Below are positions 45,739 through 57,630 of a stretch of DNA of 64,000 nt, in pieces. A program made the position numbers and the translations under genes. The DNA comes from Oikopleura dioica (lineage: Eukaryota; Chordata; Appendicularia; Copelata; Oikopleuridae): assembly GCA_907165135.1 (NCBI GenBank), contig OU015566.1, positions 2,501 to 66,500 on the forward strand, given 5' to 3'. The notes under the pieces are model-generated. The model saw only the letters and a program-made list of their open reading frames with translations, had not been told where the DNA came from and did no database searches. The stretch's first letter is position 1. Every line of letters starts with the position of its first letter.

Positions 45739-47034
45739 GATACGGAAGCGGCTGTCCTGCAGGAATTTTGCTCTCTAATCTCTTACTCTAGAATGCCAAG
45801 CGAAAATATCGAGAATCAAATTTGAAATTTGCGTGGTTTTATTTGTGATTTGAATGCCGGAAAAAGGCGCGACGCGGGGTTAAATAGCAGCGAGATTCAA
45901 TCAGTGTTTTTGAACAAGCGGTTGTTTTTGAAAAACAATTTTTCTTTTGAAAACAAGGAAGAGAGCCCGTGGCTTTCTCTGACGGTTTTTCTAGCGGGAA
46001 ATCCTTTCGGATCGATTTCTTTTCGGATGATAAGCTGGTCGAACTTGCCAAGCAAGTTATTTTCAAAGGATTCTGGAGCCGGCGCCGCGCGTGACGAGAT
46101 AAAACGCAAATTAATTTTTTTCATAATAAAAAGCAGAAAATAATAACAGCCACTAAAACTTCTCACTATGTGACCGTAGAAGTGACTGTTAATTAAGATT
46201 GAAATATATAAAAAAGGATGAGAAAAGTAAAAGAATATGTACAAAATTTTAACAAATAAATTGAATAAAATTTGGTCAGGATTTTATAAAATAAATTTAT
46301 CAAAATTGAAATCATAGAAGAAGCAAATTCCAAGGAACATACCCGGGGGAAGTTACTGTCGCGGTTCGCACAGTATCTTCTCTTACGGATGAGCTAGTTT
46401 GCGACAAGCGGACGCACTGACAGAGAGTTTGTCCGACCCCACGGCACCGAGATGATACGACGGTTTATCGGCTCGTTGGAGTAGTTGTTGTTGAAGAAGG
46501 TGTTGACGGCTATCTTGTTGTAGAAGTTGAATCGTATGAACTGTCAATAATCGAACTTTTAAAATCGCAAAGCAATGATAAGAAATATCAATAAATAGAT
46601 TAAACATGCGGTTTTGCGAATTGCATATTTTTGATGAATGGACGTCAGATCGCACTAGAATAGTCAGAAACGAATTAAGATTTTTCCAAAGTATGCGTAC
46701 ATACACATTAATCCTAGACTGAATAAACCCTTAATTAGTTTCCGACCCGTTGATTATGATGAGAGCATATGAGCATTCCAATGATAAAAGTACAAATCGT
46801 AAAGAGATGACATGATGATAAGACAATTTTGGGTCAATCTGGCTCGTAAAAACTGACCATCTTTTCATTTTGAGAAGAATATCGTGAAATGATTTTCGGA
46901 AAAATGTCGGATCAATTTGGTAATACCAAATTGACAAGACAAATTTAAACCAACGTAGAACCGAATTGACGTAAATATTTGGCCGTGAAATAAATTTTTT
47001 GTATTGCTTGAGGCGTTGTTCCCTAAGGATATCA
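45738..47034 (-). repeat. 5' LTR of family A copy 3
   Basis: 1297 bp. It shares the 5'-type variants with the 5' LTRs of copies 1 and 2. It is shorter by a few bases in A-runs (for example 46211-46215 and 46681). Confidence 0.94.
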
Positions 47035-50000
47035 GAAGACGGCAGAAACGCTGCAAATAAAATTAGGGCAAAAAACGAAATTTCAAAATTTTGACCTCGT
47101 TTTTGGGCGATTCATGATAACGATGACCATCGAAAAAAAAATTTTTTTTTTGAATTTTTTTTCTGTTGGGTTTGAGAGGCTCAGAATCAACCAAAATGAC
47201 GCTCGGAAGACGGCAGAAACGCTGCAAATAAAATTAGAGCAAATAACGAAATTTCAAAATTTTGACCTCGTTTTTGGGCGATTCATGATAACGATGACCA
47301 TCGAAAAAAATTTTTTGAATATTTTTCTGTTGGGTTTGAGAGGCTCAGTATCAACCAAAATGACGCTCGGAAGACGGCAGAAACGCTGCAAATAAAATTA
47401 AGGCAAAAAACGAAATTTCAAAATTTTGACCTCGTTTTTGGGCGATTCATGATAACGATGACCATCGAAAAAAAAATTTATTTTTTGAATATTTTTTCTG
47501 TTGGGTTTGAGAGGCTCAGAATCAACCAAAATGACGCTCGGAAGACGGCAGAAACGCTGCAAATAAAATTAGGGCAAAAAACGAAATTTAAAAATTTTGA
47601 CCTCGTTCTTGGGCGATTCATGATAACGATGACGATCGAAAAAAATTTTTTGAATTTTTTCTGTTGGGTTTGAGAGGCTCAAGATCAACCAAAATGACGC
47701 TCGGTAGACGGCAGAAACGCTGCAAATAAAATCAGAGCAAATAACGAAATTTCAAAATTTTGACCTCGTTTTTGGGCGATTCATGATAACGATGACCATC
47801 GAAAAAAATTTTTTGAATATTTTCTCTGTTGGGTTTGAGAGGCTCAGAATCAACCAAAATGACGCTCGGAAGACGGCAGAAACGCTGCAAATAAAATTAG
47901 AGCGAAAAACGAAATTTCAAAATTTTGACCTCGTTTTTGGGCGATTCATGATAACGATGACCATCGAAAAAAAAATTTTTTTTTTTGAATTTTTTTTCTG
48001 TTGGGTTTGAGAGGCTTAGAATCAACCAAAATGACGCTCGGAAGACGGCAGAAACGCTGCAAATAAAATTTGGGCAAAAAACGAAATTTCAAAATTTTGA
48101 CCTCGTTTTTGGGCGATTCATGATAACGATGACCATCGAAAAAAAAATTTTTTTTTTGAATTTTTTTTCTGTTGGGTTTGAGAGGCTCAAGATCAACCAA
48201 AATGACGCTCGGAAGACGGCAGAAACGCTGCAAATAAAATTAGAGCAAATAACGAAATATCAAAATTTTGACCTCGTTTTTGGGCGATTCATGATAACGA
48301 TGACCATCGAAAAAAAATTTTTTGAATTTTTTCTGTTGGGTTTGAGAGGCTCAGTATCAACCAAAATGACGCTCGGAAGACGGCAGAAACGCTGCAAATA
48401 AAATTTGGGCAAAAAACGAAATTTCAAAATTTTGACCTCGTTTTTGGGCGATTCATGATAACGATGACCATCGAAAAAAAAATTTTTTTTTTGGTTTTTT
48501 TTTCTGTTTGGTTTGAGAGGCTCAGAATCAACCAAAATGACGCTCGGAAGACGGCAGAAACGCTGCAAATAAAATTAGGGCAAAAAACGAAATTTCAAAT
48601 TTTTGACCTCGTTTTTGGGCGATTCATGATAACGATGACCATCGAAAAAAAAATTTTTTTTTTTGAATTTTTTTTCTGTTGGGTTTGAGAGGCTCAGAAT
48701 CAACCAAAATGACGCTTGGAAGACGGCAGAAACGCTGCAAATAAAATTAGAGCAAATAACGAAATTTCAAAATTTTGACCTCGTTTTTGGGCGATTCATG
48801 ATAACGATGACCATCGAAAAAAAAATTTTTTTTTTTGAATATTTTTTCTGTTGGGTTTGAGAGGCTCAGTATCAACCAAAATGACGCTCGGAAGACGGCA
48901 GAAACGCTGCAAATAAAATTTGGGCAAAAAACGAAATTTCAAAATTTTGACCTCGTTTTTGGGCGATTCATGATAACGATGACCATCGAAAAAAAATTTT
49001 TTTGGTTTTCTGTTGGGTTTGAGAGGCTCAGAATCAACCAAAATGACGCTCGGAAGACGGCAAAAACGCTGCAAATAAAATTAGGGCAAAAAACGAAATT
49101 TCAAAATTTTGACCTCGTTTTTGGGCGATTCATGATAACGATGACCATCGAAAAAAAAATTTTTTTTTTGAATTTTTTTTCTGTTGGGTTTGAGAGGCTC
49201 AGTATCAACCAAAATGACGCACTAAAGACGGCAGAAACGCTGCAAATAAAATTTGGGCAAAAAACGAAATTTCAAAATTTTGACCTCGTTTTTGGGCGAT
49301 TCATGATAACGATGACCATCGAAAAAAAAATTTTTTTTTTGAATATTTTTTCTGTTGGGTTTGAGAGGCTCAGAATCAACCAAAATAACGCTCGGAAGAC
49401 GGCAGAAACGCTGCAAATAAAATTAGGGCAAAAAACGAAATTTCAAAATTTTGACCTCGTTTTTGGGCGATTCATGATAACGATGGCCATCGAAAAAAAA
49501 ATTTTTTTTTTGAATTTTTTTTCTGTTGGGTTTGAGAGGCTCAAGATCAACCAAAATGACGCTCGGAAGACGGCAGAAACGCTGCAAATAAAATTAGAGC
49601 AAATAACGAAATATCAAAATTTTGACCTCGTTTTTGGGCGATTCATGATAACGATGACCATCGAAAAAAAAATTTTTTTTTTTGAATATTTTTTCTGTTG
49701 GGTTTGAGAGGCTCAGTATCAACCAAAATGACGCTCGGAAGACGGCAGAAACGCTGCAAATAAAATTTGGGCAAAAACGAATTTTCAAAATTTTGACCTC
49801 GTTTTTGGGCGATTCATGATAACGATGACCATCGAAAAAAAAATTTTTTTTTTGGTTTTTTTTTCTGTTGGGTTTGAGAGGCTCAGAATCAACCAAAATG
49901 ACGCTCGGAAGACGGCAGAAACGCTGCAAATAAAATTAGGGCAAAAAACGAAATTTCAAAATTTTGACCTCGTTTTTGGGCGATTCATGATAACGATGAC

Positions 50001-50453
50001 CATCGAAAAAAAAATTTTTTTTTTGAATTTTTTTTCTGTTGGGTTTGAGAGGCTCAGAATCAACCAAAATGACGCTCGGAAGACGGCAGAAACGCTGCAA
50101 ATAAAATTAGAGCAAATAACGAAATTTCAAAATTTTGACCTCGTTTTTGGGCGATTCATGATAACGATGACCATCGAAAAAAAAATTTTTTTTTTTGAAT
50201 ATTTTTTCTGTTGGGTTTAAGAGGCTCAGTATCAACCAAAATGACGCTCGGAAGACGGCAGAAACGCTGCAAATAAAATTTGGGCAAAAAACGAAATTTC
50301 AAAATTTTGACCTCGTTTTTGGGCGATTCATGATAACGATGACCATCGAAAAAAAAATTTTTTTTTTTGGTTTTTTTTTCTGTTGGGTTTGAGAGGCTCA
50401 GAATCAACCAAAATGACGCTCGGAAGACGGCAGAAACGCTGCAAATAAAATTA
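47035..50453 (+). repeat. Satellite array, block 6
   Basis: About 20 monomers in plus orientation. The first six carry the same variants in the same order as block 1 from 2565. Two monomers present in block 1 (the ACATTGC and following units) are missing, after which the order resumes. A 290-codon open frame from 48835 is a by-product of monomer lengths divisible by three. The array ends in AAATTAGA at the tRNA-like junction. Confidence 0.95.
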
Positions 50454-50494
50454 GAATCAGGAAGTTGTGGGTTCGGGTCCCATCGTGGTCACCA
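50454..50494 (+). other. Reverse-transcribed 3' half of a tRNA (Arg-like), ending in CCA
   Basis: 41 bp abutting the outer end of the copy 4 3' LTR. Numbered back from CCA (74-76 at 50492-50494), it gives discriminator A73, acceptor strand CGTGGTC (66-72), T-stem GTGGG (49-53) pairing with CCCAT (61-65), T-loop TTCGGGT (54-60), variable loop and the 3' side of an anticodon stem (ATCAGG). CCA is not gene-encoded in eukaryotes, so this was copied from a mature tRNA. Position 58 (50476) is G instead of the nearly universal A, which is m1A in primers. From memory the arm sequences are closest to tRNA-Arg with an NCG anticodon. It matches the PBS of these elements at TGGTGAC(C). Confidence 0.75.
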
Positions 50495-51697
50495 TGATAC
50501 GGAAGCGGCTGTCCTGCAAGAATTTTGCTCGATCTCTAACTCTAGAATGCCAAGCCAAAATAACGAGAATCAAATTTTAAATTTGCGTGGTTTTATTTGT
50601 GATTTGAATGACTGAAAAAGGCGCGACGCGGGGTTAAATAGCAGCGAGATTTGATCAGTGTTTTTGAACAAGCGGTTGTTTTTGAAAAACAATTTTTCTT
50701 TTGAAAACAAGGAAGAGAGCCCGTGGCTTTCTTTAGCGGTTTTCTTGCGGGAAATCCTTTCGGATCGATTTCTTTTCGGAAGACGAGCTGATCGAACTTG
50801 CCAAGCAAGTTATTTTCAAAGGTTTCGGGAGCCGGCGCCGCGCGTGACGAGATAAAACGCAAATTAATTTTTCAAAATAAAAAGCAGAAAATAATAACAG
50901 CCACTTAAACTTCTCACTATGTGACCGTAGAAGTGACTGTTAATTATGGTTGAAATAAAAAAGGATGAGAAAAGTAAAAGAATATATACAAAATTTTAAC
51001 AAATAAATTGAATAAAATTTGGTCAGGATTTTATAAAATGAATTTATCAAAATTGAAATCACAGAAGAAGCAAATTCCAAGGAACATACCCGGGGGAAGT
51101 TACTGTCGCGGTTCGCACCGTATCTTCTCTTACGGATGAGCTAATTTGCGACAAGCGGACGCCCTGACATAGAGTTTGTCCGACCCCACGGCACCGAGAT
51201 GATACGACGGTTTATCGGCTCGTTGGAGTAGTTGTTGTTGAAGAAGATGTTGACGGCTATCTTGTTGTAGAAGTTGAATCGTATGCACTGTCAATAATCG
51301 AACTTTAAAAATCGCAAAGCAATGATAAGAAATATCGATAAATAGATTAAACATGCAGTTTTGCAAATAGCATATTTTTGGATGAATTGACATCAGATTG
51401 CACTAGAAAAGTATTATGATGAGAGCATATGAGCATTCCAATGATAGAACGTATAGATCGTAAGGAGATGACATGATGATAAGACAATTTTGGGTCAATC
51501 TGGCTCGTTAAAACTGACCATCTTTTCATTTTAAGTAGAATATCGTGAAATGATTTTTGCAAATATGTCTGATCAATTTGGTGATACCAAGCTGACAAGA
51601 CAAATTTAAACTAACGTAGAACCGAATTGGCGTAAATATTTGGCCGTGAAATAAAAATTTTTTATTTGGCTTGAGGCGTTGTTCCCTAAGGATATCA
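50495..51697 (-). repeat. 3' LTR of copy 4
   Basis: 1203 bp, TGATATCC...CCGTATCA. It is clearly diverged from the copy 1-3 LTRs, with a deletion of about 75 bp near 51410 and many substitutions, yet it keeps the conserved leader block, the hairpin core and the AATAAA. The sense open frame in the LTR has lost its ATG (TTG) here. Confidence 0.92.
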
Positions 51698-51747
51698 CTG
51701 TGACCTTCCATGGGTCCCAAACGAGCATCTTTATCGCCCATCTTTTT

Positions 51748-54700
51748 TTATATTTCAGTTTCAAAGTCCGGAAGAAAAACAAGAACATTTTTACGCATTG
51801 GATGATTTGGAAATTTTTTAAGCAGTTCTGTTTCGATAGATGCCTGTAAAATTGTTTTTGAGCAGTTTCGAAATTTACAGGGTAAATCATAAAATGCGCA
51901 TACAGTTTTTAGCTCGGGGACAGTTAGTTCGTACAACGTTCGCTCTTTTTGCACTCTAAAGACCGCAAAAAAAAGGAGTTGTCCGTTTCTCGATTTACGC
52001 CAATTCGGATATTCTCTACGAATAGTTTCCTTCACTTTTATCTGAAGTTTTGCCCTTGATTCCTCAAGATCAAATTCCTGATTCATTTTAAAAAGAATGA
52101 ATAAAAGAGAGTCTCTTGTTAATTCGTTCAGTTTGATAAATATACCATTTTCAACATAGGTCTCCTCTATGTCGTCTGTATTTTTCCATTTATCATTAAG
52201 ATGTTCGAAAAAGTCAAGATCATGATTTTCCATTTTAATTAAAATTGACATGTTTTTAAAATTATTTTCAACTGTAAATTTAGCAATTTTACGCTCGACA
52301 ACGGAATCATCAGATCTTTCCCTTCTACGTTTTAAAGCAACTAGCGGATCAATTTCGGGCAATTTATCGTACGATGTCAAATTAACAGAGAGCTCAGAAT
52401 CAGAACTTGATTTCTCGGAATCAAGCACAATGTCTGATCCATTTCCTACTTGATTCAAATCACGTTCTTGATTACCATTTATATTCGGTACTGGCATTTC
52501 TATCAAAAGAGTCGATGAGGATGAAAAATTTTCTGGTTCTGAAGAAGAACTAGACCGCTCCCGATAAGGTTCCGATTGTAAAGACTGATCTGACCTTTCG
52601 GAGGAGAAAGGTTCATGCGCTTTTTCCGATTCTTTTTCTGTGGGGGAATTTTCAGCAAACCGGCCGAGGGAATCCTTCGAAAAAAGACAGTTTTCGGAAA
52701 AAAATTCAAAAAACTCGAGATCGTTCTCTTGTGGCTTTGTCACAATCTTGGAGTATTTTTCAACATCATTATTCGTCTCTAAAATTGAATTTCGCTGAGA
52801 ATAACTTTTCATATGTTCCGCATGTCGCCTAAATTCGTCCTTATCATTTTTAACAGCGTACCACAGACCACTCGGGGATTTAAACGTCACTTCATAAGGA
52901 CCTAAAAACGGAGGAAATTTTTCGCGGAAATTTTTAATAAGAACTTTATCGCCTAAATTGTATTCTTTGAAACGGGGATTTTCAAATTTGGTCATTCTTT
53001 TTTTGCTTTTCTTGTTCAATTTTCGCACGAATTTTCTCAAAGTCTACGTCGATTTTATCTCCGTATGTTCGCCAATAAGGGTCTTGAAAATGATGACTGC
53101 TTTTTATACCAGTTTCTACACAAAATGGGGTTGTTCCGAGTACTGTGTGTAAACTACTGTTTATTTCGTGAACAATTTCAAACAGAAAAATATCCCAATT
53201 CACCCAATTTGAACGAGCCCTGAGCCTGGCTTTTATGGTTCTATTGACGTTTTCAACTTGCCCGTTAGATTGGGGATGACGCGGGGGAATATAATGTACA
53301 CCAATTTTATTTTCTTTCAAAAATTTTTCAATCAGAACGTGTTCCTTCGCGTTATCTAAAACCATATATTTTGGAAATTTTGGATTTCTAAATAATACGC
53401 TCCGGAATTTTTGCAGTAAATAATCCGATTTTTTGCACGATAGGGGCTCCGCGTAAACTTTTTTGCTAAAACCGTCAATAACCACCATTATATATTTATG
53501 ACCAAAATCAGTTTCTTGAAGTGGGCCAATTAAATCAAAGTACAAAATTTCAAAAGGGCCGCTTGGTGTTTCAGATTTGCCTAAAGGAGGTTTGTTAGGC
53601 TGTAGATTTGGTTTTGAAATTTGACATTTGTGACATGATTTTATAAAGCTCGCGACTGTATTTTTTAATCCCGGCCAAAAATACTTTCTAGAAATTTTTT
53701 CGGTTGTAATATCGACTCCGAAATGAGAGTGATCATGATATTCGCTGCAAATTGTCTCTGTCAATGCCTCGGGGACGCAAAATCTTTTTTTGATAGGCTG
53801 GAGAATTTATAGCTAGCTCACCAGACCCAAGGATTTCAAGGTCAGGTCTACGTAAAAAGAATGGGTAAAGCTCGCTTGGTGGGTTATTTGGCCATCTATC
53901 AATACTAACGAAACGTCTAACTTGTGATAATACTGGGTCAGATTTTTGAAACTCTACGAATGATTCAGGGGTAAATTTTATTTGATTGATCGAACAATTT
54001 AATGTATTACGACTAAGGCAATCACTTATTTTCATTTGATGAGTTTTCCTCTGTTCAATTCGAAATGAAAAGCCCTGAAGCTCCGTAAACCATCTTTGAA
54101 TTTTTAAATTATTTGTCTTGAAGGATTGAGCGTATTTAACACAAGAGTTATCAGTAATCCAAAGAAAATCGACATAAGCAAGATAAGCCCTCCATCGTTC
54201 CATACATGTCTTCCCACTATAAAGTTCTTTTTCCAATGTCCCGTATTTCTGTTGTGCCGGCGTAAAATTAAGCGAGTGGTAAGCTATCGGTTGTAGGCAA
54301 TTATGAGAATGATGGTGATTTTTATTTCGCTCCGCGCAAAGATAAAGAACTCCACCAAAACTATGATTAGATGCGTCTGTCTCGAGTACGAAAACACCGT
54401 CATTTAGTGGGGGGATTTTGAGCTCAAGAGCGTTATGGCAGATGATACTTTTGAGCTTTTCGAGTGAAATCGTCGCCTCTTTTGTCCAACAAAATGACCC
54501 TCTGTACGTTTTTGAAATTTCTACTCCCAGGGGTGCAAAATTTTTAATAAATTTTCTGTGCTGCGAAAGAAGTCCGAAAAGTGATTGTGCCTCCTCACGG
54601 TTTCTCGGAATAGACAGATTTTTAACCGCTTCGATCTTGTCCTGTGATGGCCGTATTCTCCCTTCAAAAATTTCAAAACCCAAAATGCATGCTTTTCGCT

Positions 54701-55760
54701 CAAAAAAACTCGCTTTGTCGATGTTAATCCGTAAATTATTTTGGTCTAAAATTTGAAATAATTTACGTAAATTGGCTAAATGTTCTTCTTCCGTTCTTGA
54801 ATGGACCACTAAATCGTCAAGATAAGCGCAAATTTGAGTTTTCGGCGTGTCTCGTAAAATAACATCCATGCATTTTGCGAAATGAATAGGGGCATTTTTG
54901 AGACCCATTGGAAGCCTTTTCCAAGTAAATTGTCCGTCTTCAGTCGAAAAAGCTAGTTTTTCTCGCGATTTCTCATCTACGAGGCACTGATGAAATCCTT
55001 TTCGCAAATCAACACAAGAAAAAATAATGCTATTTTCTAAATACCCTAAAACGTCTTCAATTTGTTGCAACGGATGATGCTGCTGGAGCGTAAACGAATT
55101 TAATTTCCTGTAATCAATACATAATCTGAATGTACCATTCTTTTTCCTTACGAGTAACGCGGGGCTATTATAGGGTGAATTAATTCGCATTATCATGTCT
55201 TGCCCAAGGTAGGAGGTAGTAGTACCGGTCATTATTCCCCGCAAGGCATATGGCGTTCTGTACATATTGCTACAAATCGGGCGATCAGTCTCTAGTTCAA
55301 TCGAAAATTTTTCAAGGTTCGAAACAGGCAAATTGTCGTCCTCGTCTTGAAATAAATGGGTGTATATAGCAAGAAGACCAAAAAGTACCGGCTTATTCTT
55401 TTTCGATATATTGCCTATTTTTAACCGCGAAAGAAGAAAATTAAGATCTTTTTTTGAGGGCTTGATTTGGGCGATCTCAGCTATTTCCGCTAGTTTTGCA
55501 AAGGCCGTGCCAGCAGGAATTTTAACTGTAGAATTCAGGGGATTTATAACAAGAATACGAAAGAATGGATTCTCGGGATCAACTCTCTGGAATGATTCTA
55601 TTAACTCTAGCTTCGAATTTTTAAGCTGGCTTTCTTCTAAAAAAAGATTCATTGATCTGTTCAAATGAGGAATTTTTAAATCGATAATTTGCTCACTTTT
55701 GCCTCGAAATGTGTAAGTTTGCTCAGAAACGGCATAAAAACTGTCTTGCTCAATGTTATT
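51748..55760 (-). pseudogene. pol: pol of copy 4 (5'-truncated, two frameshifts)
   Basis: Three consecutive frames: 55760 down to about 53775 with RT (YLDD near 54815), RNase H and the start of integrase; about 53764-52982 with the integrase core; and about 53040-51748 with the GPY motif, acidic linker, KRRRER patch and SAP-like module. The breaks near 53785 and 53000 are one extra T in T-runs. The first frame continues upstream into satellite, giving a chimeric start that has no functional meaning. Protein identity to copies 2 and 3 is high, including in the C-terminal module, although the LTR has diverged. Confidence 0.88.
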
Positions 55761-57519
55761 CAGTTTGAGAGGCTCAAGATCAACCAAAATGACGCTCGGT
55801 AGACGGCAGAAACGCTGCAAATAAAATTAGAGCAAATAACGAAATTTCAAAATTTTGACCTCGTTTTTGGGCGATTCATGATAACGATGACCATCGAAAA
55901 AAAAATTTTTTTTTTTTGAATATTTTTTCTGTTGGGTTTGAGAGGCTCAGAATCAACCAAAATGACGCTCGGAAGACAACAGAAACGCTGCAAATAAAAT
56001 TAGAGCAAAAACGAATTTTCAAAATTTTGACCTCATTTTTGGGCGATTCATGATAACGATGACCATCGAAAAAAATTTTTTTGGTTTTCTGTTGGGTTTG
56101 AGAGGCTCAGAATCAACCAGAATGACGCTCGGAAGACGGAAGAAACGCTGCAAATAAAATTAGGGCAAAAAACGAAATTTAAAAATTTTGACCTCGTTTT
56201 TGGGCGATTCATGATAACGATGACCATCGAAAAAAAAATTTTTTTTTTTGAATATTTTTTCTGTTGGGTTTGAGAGGCTCAGTATCAACCAAAATGACGC
56301 TCGGAAGACGGCAGAAACGCTGCAAATAAAATTTGGGCAAAAAACGAAATTTCAAAATTTTGACCTCGTTTTTGGGCGATTCATGATAACGATGACCATC
56401 GAAAAAAAAATTTTTTTTTTGGTTTTTTTTTCTGTTGGGTTTGAGAGGCTCAGAATCAACCAAAATGACGCTCGGAAGACAGCAGAAACGCTGCAAATAA
56501 AATTAGGGCAAAAAACGAAATTTCAAAATTTTGACCTCGTTTTTGGGCGATTCATGATAACGATGACCATCGAAAAAAAAATTTTTTTTTTGAATTTTTT
56601 TTCTGTTGGGTTTGAGAGGCTCAGTATCAACCAAAATGACGCACTAAAGACGGCAGAAACGCTGCAAATAAAATTTGGGCAAAAAACGAAATTTCAAAAT
56701 TTTGACCTCGTTTTTGGGCGATTCATGATAACGATGACCATCGAAAAAAAAATTTTTTTTTTGAATATTTTTTCTGTTGGGTTTGAGAGGCTCAGAATCA
56801 ACCAAAATAACGCTCGGAAGACGGCAGAAACGCTGCAAATAAAATCAGAGCAAATAACGAAATTTCAAAATTTTGACCTCGTTTTTGGGCGATTCATGAT
56901 AACGATGACCATCGAAAAAAAAATTTTTTTTTTGAATATTTTCTCTGTTGGGTTTGAGAGGCTCAGAATCAACCAAAATGACGCTCGGAAGACGGCAGAA
57001 ACGCTGCAAATAAAATTAGAGCGAAAAACGAAATTTCAAAATTTTGACCTCGTTTTTGGGCGATTCATGATAACGATGACCATCGAAAAAAAAATTTTTT
57101 TTTTTGGTTTTTTTTTCTGTTGGGTTTGAGAGGCTCAGAATCAACCAAAATGACGCTCGGAAGACGGCAGAAACGCTGCAAATAAAATTAGGGCAAAAAA
57201 CGAAATTTAAAAATTTTGACCTCGTTCTTGGGCGATTCATGATAACGATGACCATCGAAAAAAAAATTTTTTTTTTTGAATTTTTTTTCTGTTGGGTTTT
57301 AGAGGCTCAAGATCAACCAAAATGACGCTCGGTAGACGGCAGAAACGCTGCAAATAAAATTAGAGCAAATAACGAAATTTCAAAATTTTGACCTCGTTTT
57401 TGGGCGATTCATGATAACGATGACCATCGAAAAAAAAATTTTTTTTTTGAATATTTTTTCTGTTGGGTTTGAGAGGCTCAGAATCAACCAAAATGACGCT
57501 CGGAAGACGGCAGAAACGC
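55761..57519 (+). repeat. Satellite array, block 7
   Basis: About 10.5 monomers, plus orientation, starting at CAGTTTGAGAGG and ending at CAGAAACGC, where the family C LTR begins. It shares variants with block 2 (GACAACAG at 55974, GACGGAAG at 56132, AAAATAACG near 56811). A 293-codon open frame from 56248 is the same artefact as in block 6. Confidence 0.95.
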
Positions 57520-57624
57520 TGATACAAAATCTCTTGTTTTGCTGATTGCAATTAAAATTTAACTAATCAAATTATTTTTCCTGCAGTAAATTTTAATCAA
57601 AATTTTTAAATTAACGGTTATTTG

Positions 57625-57630
57625 TTTATT
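57625..57630 (-). terminator. Poly(A) signal AATAAA in the family C LTR
   Basis: AATAAA on the minus strand about 105 bp before the element end, the same placement as in families A, B and D. Confidence 0.55.

Larger units (their letters stand above)
38837..47034 (-). mobile_element. Family A Ty3/Gypsy retrotransposon, copy 3, full length
   Basis: 8198 bp, inverted relative to copy 2. LTRs are 38837-40134 (3') and 45738-47034 (5'), target duplication GAAGA at 38832-38836 and 47035-47039. Gag has a nonsense codon. Pol is intact through integrase and broken towards the end. Its two LTRs carry the same positional variants as those of copy 2, so the pair is an inverted duplication of a single insertion. 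Confidence 0.95.
50495..55760 (-). mobile_element. Family A-like element, copy 4, 5'-truncated
   Basis: Diverged subfamily member with 3' LTR (50495-51697) and pol from upstream of RT onward. The 5' LTR, gag and protease are missing: the sequence corresponding to 44186 in copy 3 joins satellite at about 55760-55764. No 5-bp target duplication is evident and the two satellite flanks are in different monomer phases. Together with the tRNA copy at the other end this suggests insertion of an incomplete cDNA without normal integration. Confidence 0.9.

Noticed and set aside
28112-47039. Site-specific insertion of family A at TCTTC of the satellite, from three insertions at the same site
   Set aside because: The three copies share flanks and LTR-specific variants, so they count as one event. 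Families D and B use different sites. Target specificity cannot be claimed from this window.
50454-50494. A genuine tRNA gene
   Set aside because: Only the 3' half is present, CCA is included, G58 is atypical, and it abuts an LTR end. A copied primer explains all of these.
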